In this document: positions 1-5,218 of the stretch, one piece after another
Numbering within the stretch: position 1 is the stretch's first letter
Layout of the letters: each line of letters starts with the position of its first letter
Origin: JBBSTY01 sp038235385
Lineage (GTDB): Bacteria; Actinomycetota; Acidimicrobiia; Acidimicrobiales; Acidimicrobilacustridaceae
Direction of reading: 5' to 3'
NCBI GenBank assembly: GCA_038235385.1
Contig: JBBSTY010000190.1
Coordinates: 1 to 5,218, forward strand
DNA length: 5,218 bases
Notes under the pieces: model-generated
Seen by the model: only the letters and a program-made list of their open reading frames with translations
The model's database searches: none
Told to the model about the DNA's origin: nothing
Program-made: the position numbers and the translations under genes

Positions 1-1665
1 CACCGCGCCGCCGGCGGCGGTGACCAGCACCACGAGGAACACCCCGATCACGAGCGCGTTGGCCGTCGTCGCCGCCCGCCGGGGGTTGCGCCGCGTGTTC
101 TCGATGCCCAGACGGGTGGTGGTGCTTCCGAGCGGACGGGCCACGAACCCCACGAGCGCCGAGAACCCGGCAGCGAGCACCGGGCCGCCGATCAGCACCC
201 CGACGAACAGGATCGGCGGTCCGAGGATCACCACGGCGACGAGCGACAACGAGACCCCGAGGAGCATGACCGCGACGCCGAGACCGATGAGCAGCACGCC
301 GATGACCGCCCGCACCCGGCTCTGCCCGGCAACGTCGACCGCGACGTCGCGCAGGGCCTCGATGGGTTTGGTCCGACCCGCCCGCCACGACGGGACGATC
401 GAGGAGATGACGGTGATCACCGTGCCCGAGATGAGCACCTGCACGATCGCGGAGACGGTGATCCGCACACCGACGTCGCCGAGGAGCGACGAGAACTGGG
501 GAACGAGCTTGATCAGGCCGTAGAAGAGCAGCACGCCGACGGCGAACCCGACGGCGCTGGCGACCAGCCCCACCAGGAGGGCCTCCACCCGCACCGACCG
601 CTTGATCTGCGTGCTGCTGGCACCGACCGCCCGCAGGAGGGCGAACTCGCGCACGCGCTGGGCCACCACGATCGAGAAGGTGTTGTAGATGATGAAGAGC
701 CCGACGAACAGGGCCAGGTAGGCAAACCCCTGCAGCGCGGTGGAGATCGCGGTGGAGATCCCGCCCAGTCCGTCGGACGCATCCGCGCGGAGCTGGTCAC
801 CCGTCTGCACCCGGTACCCGTCGCCGACCGCATCGGTGACCGCCGACGCGAGCTCGTCGGGCGTCGTGCCGGCCGCCGCCGTGAGGTGGACGGCGTCGTA
901 CTCCTGCTTGCCCTCGGCGAGGTAGGAGAAGGCGTCGTCGGGGTTGACGACGATCACCCGGTTGCCCGCCGACAACGCGCCCTCGGGCGCCGACACCACA
1001 CCGACGATCGTCGCCCGGGCCGGGCCCGACGACGTGGCCAGATCAACGGACTGACCGACGGCGAGCCCCTGCTGGTCGACGGTGTCCTGGTCGATCGCGA
1101 TCTGGCCCGACGACGTCGGCTCGCCGCCCTGGGTCACGGCGTAGGGGTTCAGGTCGGCGACGGTGACGAGCAACGACCCGGTGGTGTTCTCGGTCAGGGG
1201 CTTGTCGTCCGGGCCGAGGACGTACACCGGCCCGGCGAGGATGGGCGCGGCGCCGGCGATCCCGGCCACGTCGTCGAGCTCGGTGAGGATCGACGCGGGC
1301 AGGCGGACGACCTGCTCGCCGAACCCACCGCGGCTGCCGCGTTGCCCGTTGCCACGCGGCTCGCCCGGTGGCACCGTCCCCGCAGTCGTGGACCCGGGCG
1401 TGGACCCCGTCGAGCCGGGCGTGGACCCGGTCGTCCCGGGTTCGGCGGGCGGGAGGGAGCCCGGGAGCGCGGTGTCCTCCAACGGCTCGATGGCGACGTC
1501 GACGCCCCGCAGCGAGGCATCCGCGTTGGCCTCGAGGGCGGCGCCGAGCGAGTCCCGGAGCACCAGCGCGCCGCCGAGGAACGCCGTCCCCACGACCACC
1601 GCCAGGAGGGTGGCGACGAACCGGGTGGGGTTCGCCCGCAGGTTCGCAACGGCCAGGCGGCGCAT
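1..1665 (-). CDS. FtsX/MacB-family ABC transporter permease, 3' end missing (runs off left edge)
   Basis: This is an integral membrane subunit of an ABC transporter of the FtsX/MacB/LolC type; substrate unknown. Its reading frame is open for 555 codons to the window edge. Visible parts, in order: a short basic N-terminus (MRRLAVANLRANPTRF), TM1 at about residues 17-37, a large extracytoplasmic domain at about 38-310, then the FtsX core with TMs at about 314-334, 362-386 and 404-427. The core carries the family signature around residues 326-361 (YNTF, then RVREFALLRAVGAS). Two further hydrophobic segments follow at about 453-475 and 476-506. At 519-550, LGIENTRRNPRRAATTANAL and the hydrophobic stretch after it echo the N-terminus, as expected for the duplicated two-FtsX-domain form of about 850 residues, so roughly 300 residues are probably missing. 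A Gly/Ser/Thr/Pro repeat lies at 76-115. Start choice: ATG at 1665; an in-frame GTG at 1671 lies closer to a GAGGGG (1688-1683) and is a fair alternative. No ATPase gene lies upstream; a partner may be beyond the left edge. Confidence 0.92.
   Translation of the reverse strand, partial: MRRLAVANLRANPTRFVATLLAVVVGTAFLGGALVLRDSLGAALEANADASLRGVDVAIEPLEDTALPGSLPPAEPGTTGSTPGSTGSTPGSTTAGTVPPGEPRGNGQRGSRGGFGEQVVRLPASILTELDDVAGIAGAAPILAGPVYVLGPDDKPLTENTTGSLLVTVADLNPYAVTQGGEPTSSGQIAIDQDTVDQQGLAVGQSVDLATSSGPARATIVGVVSAPEGALSAGNRVIVVNPDDAFSYLAEGKQEYDAVHLTAAAGTTPDELASAVTDAVGDGYRVQTGDQLRADASDGLGGISTAISTALQGFAYLALFVGLFIIYNTFSIVVAQRVREFALLRAVGASSTQIKRSVRVEALLVGLVASAVGFAVGVLLFYGLIKLVPQFSSLLGDVGVRITVSAIVQVLISGTVITVISSIVPSWRAGRTKPIEALRDVAVDVAGQSRVRAVIGVLLIGLGVAVMLLGVSLSLVAVVILGPPILFVGVLIGGPVLAAGFSALVGFVARPLGSTTTRLGIENTRRNPRRAATTANALVIGVFLVVLVTAAGGAV
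1394..1433 (-). repeat. Two-copy 21-base tandem repeat in the permease gene
   Basis: The 19 bases at 1394-1412 recur at 1415-1433 with one mismatch, a period of 21 bases. A further GTGGACCC copy at 1388 shows that the repeat extends raggedly upstream. Because the period is seven codons, expansion or contraction keeps the reading frame. It encodes the Gly-Ser-Thr-Pro run at about residues 77-93 of the permease, in the predicted extracytoplasmic domain, probably a flexible linker. Confidence 0.8.
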
Positions 1666-1744
1666 GTTCACAGCGGTGGGGTCCCCTCGTGCGGATCCGA
1701 CGGCGCGCCCGTTCGCTGAGCCGGCGCCGCGGCTGACCCGGGGC

Positions 1745-1750
1745 ACCCTA
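1745..1750 (-). promoter_or_regulatory. Candidate -10 element (TAGGGT) for the permease gene
   Basis: On the minus strand, TAGGGT at 1750-1745 fits the actinobacterial TANNNT -10 pattern and lies about 80 bases upstream of the permease ATG, inside the 140-base spacer after rnj. No convincing TTGACA-like -35 box is present at 16-18 bases upstream; the hexamer there is TCGGGA-like. A small hairpin (stem AGCCG/CGGCT, 1719-1734) would lie in the leader. The rest of the spacer holds nothing I can name. Promoter assignment is by pattern only. Confidence 0.3.
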
Positions 1751-1795
1751 CCGAACGGCCGACCCGGTCCCGACCATCACCAGCTCGCCACGTGC

Positions 1796-1805
1796 GGCTC
1801 GAGCC
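1796..1805. repeat. 10-base perfect palindrome abutting the rnj stop codon
   Basis: GGCTCGAGCC is fully self-complementary and directly follows the rnj TGA (1808-1806). It could fold with no loop only in part, and no T-run follows on the minus strand, so it is not a standard intrinsic terminator. An alternative fold pairs GCTCG at 1783-1787 with CGAGC at 1800-1804. It might mark the transcript end or be chance in GC-rich DNA. Confidence 0.35.
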
Positions 1806-3683
1806 TCACGCCTCCATGATGACCGGGACGATCATCGGGCGACGCTTGGTGTTGGCCGCGACGAACCGGCCCGCCGCTCGACGGATGTGGCGTTGCAGCG
1901 TCTCGATGTCGGCGGCGTCGTTCTGCAGGGCGTCCTTGATCGAGTCGCGCACCACCTCGGCGCACTGCTCCAGGAGGTCCTCGGCCTCGGGCGCGTACAC
2001 CCACCCCCGGGTGATGACCTCGGGGCCGGTGATGATGGCGCCGGTCGAGACGTCGATGCCGACGACCACCACGACGACGCCCTCTTCGGCCAGCACCCGG
2101 CGGTCGCGCAGCACCCCGTCGCCGACATCGCCGACGATGCCGTCCACGTAGAGGTACCCGGCGGGCACCGCCTTGGCGTAGCGGGTGATGCGCTCGTCGT
2201 CGATGATCAGCTGGTCGCCGTCCTCGCAGATCAGCACCTGTCCGTCCGGGACACCCATCTGGGTCCCCAGACGGGCGTGGGCGGCGAGGTGGTGGTACTC
2301 GCCGTGCACGGGCACGAACCACTCGGGCTCGGTGATCGACAGGAGCGTCTTGCACTCCTCCTTCTTGGCGTGACCGGTCGCGTGCACGTCCTCGATGCCG
2401 CTGTGCACGACCTCGACCCCGATGCGGGTGAGCCCGTCGATGACCCGGGTGACGTTCGCTTCGTTCCCGGGGATGGGGTGCGAGCTCATGATGACCACAT
2501 CGCCCGACTCGAGCGTCACGAACTTGTTCTCGTTCGCCGCCATCAACGACAGCGCCGACATCGGTTCGCCCTGGCTCCCGGTGCTGATGATGCAGAGCTT
2601 CGCCGGATCGATGTCCTTGACATCGGCGATGTCGCGGAGGCGGGACTCGGGGATGTCGAGCAGGCCGAGCTCCCGGGCCACCTTGACGTTCTTCTTCATC
2701 GACATGCCCATCGTGGCGATGGTGCGATCGAAGGCGATGGCCGCGTCGGCGACCTGCTGGACCCGGTGCACGTGGCTGGCGAAGCACGTGGTGATGATGC
2801 GCTGCCCCTCGAACTCGTGGAACAGGTCGTAGAGCACCTTGCCGACGGTGCTCTCCGAGCGCGAGTGGCCCTTCTCGCAGGCGTTGGTGGAGTCGGCCAA
2901 CAGGAGGCGCACCCCGTGCTGATCGGCGATCGACCCCATGCGGGTGAGATCGGTCAGGCGCCCGTCGACGGGGGTGAGGTCGAGCTTCCAGTCGCCGCTG
3001 TGCATGATGACGCCCTGCGGCGTGTGGATGGCCGTGGCGAACCCGTGGGGCACCGAGTGGGTGACCGGGATGAACTCGCAGTCGAAGGGTCCGATCTTGC
3101 GCCGCTCGCCATCGCGCACCGGGATGAACTCGGTGCGCCCCGACAGACCCGCTTCGTCGATGCGGTTCCGGGCCAGGGCGAGGGTGAACTCGGAGCCGTA
3201 GATCGGGAACGACAGGTCACGCAGGAGGAAGGACAACCCGCCGGTGTGGTCCTCGTGGCCGTGGGTGGCGATGCAGCCGACGATCTTGTCGGCGTTCTCG
3301 CGCAGGTAGGTGAAGTCGGGCAGCACGAGATCGATGCCGAGCATCTCGAGGTCCGGGAACATGAGCCCGCAGTCGATCAGGATCATCTTGCCGTCGAGCT
3401 CGATGCACGCGCAGTTGCGGCCGATCTCGCCGAGGCCGCCGAGGAACGTGACCTTGACCGCACCCGGAGGCGTCGCCGGCGAGGCGACCAGCTCGGGCGA
3501 GGTCAGCATCCGCGACGTCCCGCGGGATGATCCCTTGTTGGTGGACCCCGTGGTCTTGCCGGCGGCCTTGGCCTTGGTCTTGGGCTTGGGCTTGGACTTC
3601 GCGCCGCTCGATGCCTTGGCGGAGCTCCCGGTCGATGTCGATGTCTTGCCTGATCGCTCACGATTGGCCATGGAGACGCTCAC
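1806..3683 (-). CDS. rnj: Ribonuclease J (metallo-beta-lactamase / beta-CASP RNase)
   Basis: RNase J is a cytoplasmic zinc-dependent nuclease with endonuclease and 5'-3' exonuclease activity, acting in mRNA decay and rRNA maturation. The 625-residue product (from GTG 3683) has the full set of motifs: HGHEDH at 141-146, H209 (VTHSVPHG), D231 (HSGDWK), D264 in LLADSTNA, FASHVHRVQQ at 301-310, H438 (ATGHAKKEE) and H460 (PVHGEYHH). Their spacing matches Bacillus subtilis RNase J1 as I recall it (H74, H76, D78, H79, H142, D164, H368, H390). The beta-CASP domain is inserted in the beta-lactamase fold, and a small C-terminal domain follows from about 515. Odd: about 65 extra N-terminal residues, rich in Lys, Ser, Thr and Gly, which the roughly 560-residue mycobacterial and streptomycete enzymes lack. 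The start is unsure: GTG 3683 and ATG 3671 (Met5) are both in frame, neither with a good ribosome site (only GAGAG, 11 bases before the ATG). It lies 135 bases after dapA on the same strand. Confidence 0.97.
   Translation of the reverse strand: MSVSMANRERSGKTSTSTGSSAKASSGAKSKPKPKTKAKAAGKTTGSTNKGSSRGTSRMLTSPELVASPATPPGAVKVTFLGGLGEIGRNCACIELDGKMILIDCGLMFPDLEMLGIDLVLPDFTYLRENADKIVGCIATHGHEDHTGGLSFLLRDLSFPIYGSEFTLALARNRIDEAGLSGRTEFIPVRDGERRKIGPFDCEFIPVTHSVPHGFATAIHTPQGVIMHSGDWKLDLTPVDGRLTDLTRMGSIADQHGVRLLLADSTNACEKGHSRSESTVGKVLYDLFHEFEGQRIITTCFASHVHRVQQVADAAIAFDRTIATMGMSMKKNVKVARELGLLDIPESRLRDIADVKDIDPAKLCIISTGSQGEPMSALSLMAANENKFVTLESGDVVIMSSHPIPGNEANVTRVIDGLTRIGVEVVHSGIEDVHATGHAKKEECKTLLSITEPEWFVPVHGEYHHLAAHARLGTQMGVPDGQVLICEDGDQLIIDDERITRYAKAVPAGYLYVDGIVGDVGDGVLRDRRVLAEEGVVVVVVGIDVSTGAIITGPEVITRGWVYAPEAEDLLEQCAEVVRDSIKDALQNDAADIETLQRHIRRAAGRFVAANTKRRPMIVPVIMEA
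3564..3599 (-). repeat. Six tandem AAGNCC hexanucleotides in the rnj N-terminal tail
   Basis: Read on the minus strand from 3599 to 3564, six consecutive hexamers fit AAGNCC (N = T, C, C, A, G, G). They encode K29 to A40 of RNase J as Lys-X dipeptides (KS, KP, KP, KT, KA, KA). The two-codon period preserves the frame on slippage. The tract lies in the low-complexity tail, outside the conserved catalytic fold. Confidence 0.85.
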
Positions 3684-3684
3684 T

Positions 3685-3694
3685 CTCGTACGAG
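3685..3694. repeat. 10-base palindrome just upstream of the rnj GTG
   Basis: CTCGTACGAG is a perfect inverted repeat starting two bases from the upstream GTG start codon (3683-3681). It overlaps by one base the last stem-loop of the spacer. It could be a protein-binding half-site pair over the ribosome-binding region or simply chance; no known operator matches it in my memory. Confidence 0.3.
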
Positions 3695-3763
3695 GCTGCT
3701 CGCAGCCCGATGGTTCGAGGACGGATGGTCCGCCCTCGCTGATCGCCGGCGATGGCCGCCGGC
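3694..3763 (-). promoter_or_regulatory. Cluster of three stem-loops in the dapA-rnj spacer
   Basis: The 135-base spacer between dapA and rnj has no gene and no recognisable -10 box. In minus-strand RNA order it holds: a 7-bp perfect hairpin, GCCGGCG/CGCCGGC with a 5-base loop (3763-3745); a 10-bp hairpin with a CCA triloop (3738-3716), whose one non-Watson-Crick pair is G3733-U3721, a wobble in minus-strand RNA but an A-C mismatch in plus-strand RNA; and a 5-bp hairpin, GGCTG/CAGCC with a 4-base loop (3707-3694). None is followed by a U-run, so ordinary intrinsic termination is unlikely. Possible roles are an RNase processing site between the two genes, an attenuator, or a structured rnj leader. 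The folds are seen in the sequence; the role is inference. Confidence 0.5.
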
Positions 3764-3818
3764 TCGGTTTCAGGGATCGCAGGACCCGGAGGCGGTTCGA
3801 TGCGTCGGGTCGGGTGGG

Positions 3819-4703
3819 TCATCCGTTGCCCAGGTTGCGCCAGACCTCGAGCGCCCGGGCCTCGAGCCCGTCGGGCGCAGGTCCGATGGGGAGACGGCAC
3901 GGCCCAGCCGGCAGACCGAGCGCACGCAGCATGGCCTTGGTCGGGATCGGATTGGGGTTGGCGTCGCCAGTCTCGAAGTCCCAGGACTCGATGAGACGCG
4001 CGTTGATCTCGGCCGCTCGGACGGTGTCGCCCCGGCGGAAGGCGGCGACCATCTCGGCGACCTCGCGCCCGGCCCAGTGCGACGCGACCCCGATGACGCC
4101 GACCGCTCCGACCGCGAGCAGCGGCAGGGTGAAGGCGTCGTCACCGCTGTAGAGCTCGAAGCCATCCGGGGCACCGGCGATGAGCCGGGCGGATTCGGCG
4201 GGGTTGCCGGCGGCATCCTTCACCGCCCAGATGTTGGGCACCTCGTCGACCAGGCGCCACAGCACCTCGCCGGCGATCTTGCGGCCGGTGCGCACGGGGA
4301 TGTCGTAGAGCATCACGGGCAGTTCGGTGGCCGCCGCGACGTGGCGGAAGTGGGCCTCGATGCCGGCCTGGGAAGGCCGGTTGTAGTACGGGGTGACGAG
4401 GAGCACGGCGTCGACCCCGGCACCGGCCGCTCGCGCGGTGAGCGTCGCCGCGTGCGCGGTGTCGTTGGTGCCGCTGCCGGCGATGAGGGGCACGTCCACC
4501 GCTCCTCGCACGGCGTGCCACACCGCAACCTGCTCGTCGTCGGTGAGGGTCGACGCCTCGCCCGTGGTGCCGGTGACGACGAGGGCGTCGTTGCCGTGCG
4601 CGACGAGCCAGGCGGCCAGCTCGGCGCAACCGTCGAGGTCGACGTCGCCGGCGTCGGTCATCGGGGTGACCATGGCGGTGAGCACCGGTCCGAAGCGCGC
4701 CAT
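3819..4703 (-). CDS. dapA: 4-hydroxy-tetrahydrodipicolinate synthase (DHDPS)
   Basis: DapA condenses pyruvate with L-aspartate-4-semialdehyde, the first committed step of the lysine and meso-diaminopimelate branch, in the cytoplasm. The 294-residue product is full length for this class I aldolase TIM-barrel family. Active-site residues are in place: GTTGE at 45-49 (T46, T47), PYYNRP at 105-110 (Y107), Y133 and R138 in YDIPVRTG, and the Schiff-base lysine K162 in WAVKDAAG. YSGDD at 185-189 and NPNPIPTKAMLRALGLP at 249-265 are also typical. Residues aligning with E. coli lysine-feedback positions H53, H56 and E84 are D55, Q58 and H84, so lysine inhibition is probably weak or absent, as known for several actinobacterial DHDPS enzymes. 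The ATG at 4703 shares one base with the upstream regulator's stop (TGATG) and has GAAGGA nine bases ahead, so translational coupling is likely. Confidence 0.97.
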   Translation of the reverse strand: MARFGPVLTAMVTPMTDAGDVDLDGCAELAAWLVAHGNDALVVTGTTGEASTLTDDEQVAVWHAVRGAVDVPLIAGSGTNDTAHAATLTARAAGAGVDAVLLVTPYYNRPSQAGIEAHFRHVAAATELPVMLYDIPVRTGRKIAGEVLWRLVDEVPNIWAVKDAAGNPAESARLIAGAPDGFELYSGDDAFTLPLLAVGAVGVIGVASHWAGREVAEMVAAFRRGDTVRAAEINARLIESWDFETGDANPNPIPTKAMLRALGLPAGPCRLPIGPAPDGLEARALEVWRNLGNG

Positions 4704-5218
4704 CACGCGACGTCCTTCGATGCGATCGGCTGCGGAGTGGTCATCGGGGTTTCCTCGGTGCCGCGCTCGATGCCGAGCGTCGCCAACAGGTTCTCGTGCA
4801 GCTCGAACCACACGGTGTGGAACGAATCGTGCGTGGGTTTGGTGAACCACTCGATCTCGCCGGCGTCGATGTGGTCGATCGCCGCGGCGAAGCGCGGCTG
4901 ATAGGACCCGAATCGAGCCAACGCGGCGCCGAGCTCGGCGCACACCGGGGCGACGCGCTCGGCGAGCGCCCGCAACCGGCCGATCACCTCGGCGTCGTGG
5001 GCCGCGTCGGCGTGGTCGTTCACGACCGGTGCGCCGTCGACCTCGATGAGCTGCCAGTCGGTGCACACCTGCAGGAACGGCTGGTTGAGGGCGAAGAACC
5101 GCCGATACGCGCCCTGGACGACCTGGCGGCACCCGGACGTGTGGAGCTCGTCCGCCAACCGTCGCTCGCCCTCGGCTCGTCCCGCGCCGAGCAGGGACCA
5201 GCCCGGGATCGGGCCGTC
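4703..5218 (-). CDS. Probable winged-helix (MarR-like) transcriptional regulator, N-terminus off right edge
   Basis: The frame is open from the right edge to a TGA at 4705-4703, giving 171 visible residues. The first visible stretch (GWSLLGAGRAEGERRLADEL) looks like the wing and following helix of a winged-helix domain (usual form GW.LT..GR......L..EL), so the DNA-binding helices should lie just beyond the window. The rest resembles a C-terminal domain that I recall from actinobacterial proteins annotated as MarR-type or 'transcriptional regulator': FFALNQPFLQVCTDWQ at 41-56, NDHADAAHDAEVIGRL at 67-82, WFTKP at 124-128 and HTVWFELHENLLATLGIERG at 134-153. A TTG at 5158 is in frame but falls inside the winged-helix wing and is not a real start. 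There are no membrane segments or signal peptide. Ligand and targets are unknown. The gene overlaps dapA by one base, which suggests co-translation and possibly a shared regulatory theme, but nothing in the sequence shows that it controls dapA. Confidence 0.75.
   Translation of the reverse strand, partial: DGPIPGWSLLGAGRAEGERRLADELHTSGCRQVVQGAYRRFFALNQPFLQVCTDWQLIEVDGAPVVNDHADAAHDAEVIGRLRALAERVAPVCAELGAALARFGSYQPRFAAAIDHIDAGEIEWFTKPTHDSFHTVWFELHENLLATLGIERGTEETPMTTPQPIASKDVA
4713..4718 (-). promoter_or_regulatory. Ribosome binding site of dapA
   Basis: GAAGGA reads on the minus strand from 4718 to 4713, nine bases before the dapA ATG. It lies inside the last codons of the upstream regulator (the Ser-Lys-Asp of its tail), so initiation at dapA takes place within that coding region. 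This decides the dapA start and excludes the longer open frame extending to 5132. Confidence 0.75.

Noticed and set aside
20..523. 167-codon plus-strand open frame rich in Thr, Arg and Pro
   Set aside because: Antisense to the permease transmembrane region; the composition is a complement artefact.
886..1719. 277-codon plus-strand open frame over the permease gene
   Set aside because: Arg/Gly-rich with no domain, antisense to a frame with a clear FtsX signature; a shadow.
1777..2787. 336-codon open frame on the minus strand overlapping rnj in another frame
   Set aside because: The product is an Arg/His/Gly-rich low-complexity sequence typical of an out-of-frame reading of a high-GC gene.
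1887..3530. 547-codon open frame on the plus strand, antisense to rnj
   Set aside because: Its translation is rich in Asp, Val, Gly, Ala and His, has no recognisable motif, and is the complement of rnj codon bias. rnj has every family motif, so this is a GC-driven shadow.
3684..3818. Intrinsic terminator after dapA
   Set aside because: Stem-loops are present but none is followed by a U-run, so rho-independent termination of the usual kind is not supported.
3658..3900. 80-codon minus-strand open frame bridging the dapA end and the rnj start
   Set aside because: It overlaps both genes out of frame, is Arg/Pro-rich, and covers the hairpin spacer; no ribosome site or homology is recognisable.
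4077..4901. 274-codon plus-strand open frame over dapA and the regulator gene
   Set aside because: It spans two real minus-strand genes and shows no domain, only Gly/Val/Asp/Arg bias.
4704..5132. Extension of the dapA frame upstream to 5132
   Set aside because: The added residues are Arg-rich and overlap the regulator frame, which reads as a real protein. The DapA family start and a GAAGGA site both place initiation at 4703.

Overview
The window is GC-rich throughout. All four genes I can support lie on the minus strand and read from right to left. The adjacency of dapA and an RNase J gene is a well-known actinobacterial arrangement (mycobacteria and streptomycetes have thyX-dapA-rnj). Together with the GC content, this points to the phylum Actinomycetota, perhaps Acidimicrobiia. 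That placement is an inference from gene order and protein style, not from a marker gene.

Layout in transcription order. (1) 5218-4703: the 3' part of a gene for a probable winged-helix (MarR-like) transcriptional regulator, cut by the right edge. (2) 4703-3819: dapA, 4-hydroxy-tetrahydrodipicolinate synthase, whose ATG overlaps the regulator's stop by one base (TGATG). (3) 3818-3684: a 135-base spacer with no obvious promoter but with three consecutive stem-loops, one of them a 10-base-pair hairpin that forms only in minus-strand RNA. (4) 3683-1806: rnj, RNase J, with every metal-binding and catalytic motif intact and an extra basic, low-complexity N-terminal tail of about 65 residues. (5) 1805-1666: a 140-base spacer with a 10-base palindrome touching the rnj stop and a candidate promoter. 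(6) 1665-1: the first 555 codons of an FtsX/MacB-type ABC transporter permease, running off the left edge.

Regulator and dapA are almost certainly translated from one mRNA, and rnj probably shares that transcript at least in part. DapA supplies lysine and diaminopimelate (cell wall); RNase J matures and degrades RNA. No direct functional link between them is evident, but the adjacency is conserved in the phylum. The permease looks like a separate transcription unit.

I found no mobile element, CRISPR array, RNA gene, phage gene or defence system. This is essentially ordinary core-genome sequence. The points worth a second look are the structured dapA-rnj spacer, the lysine-rich RNase J tail built on a hexanucleotide repeat, and a regulator coupled to dapA where thyX sits in better-known relatives.
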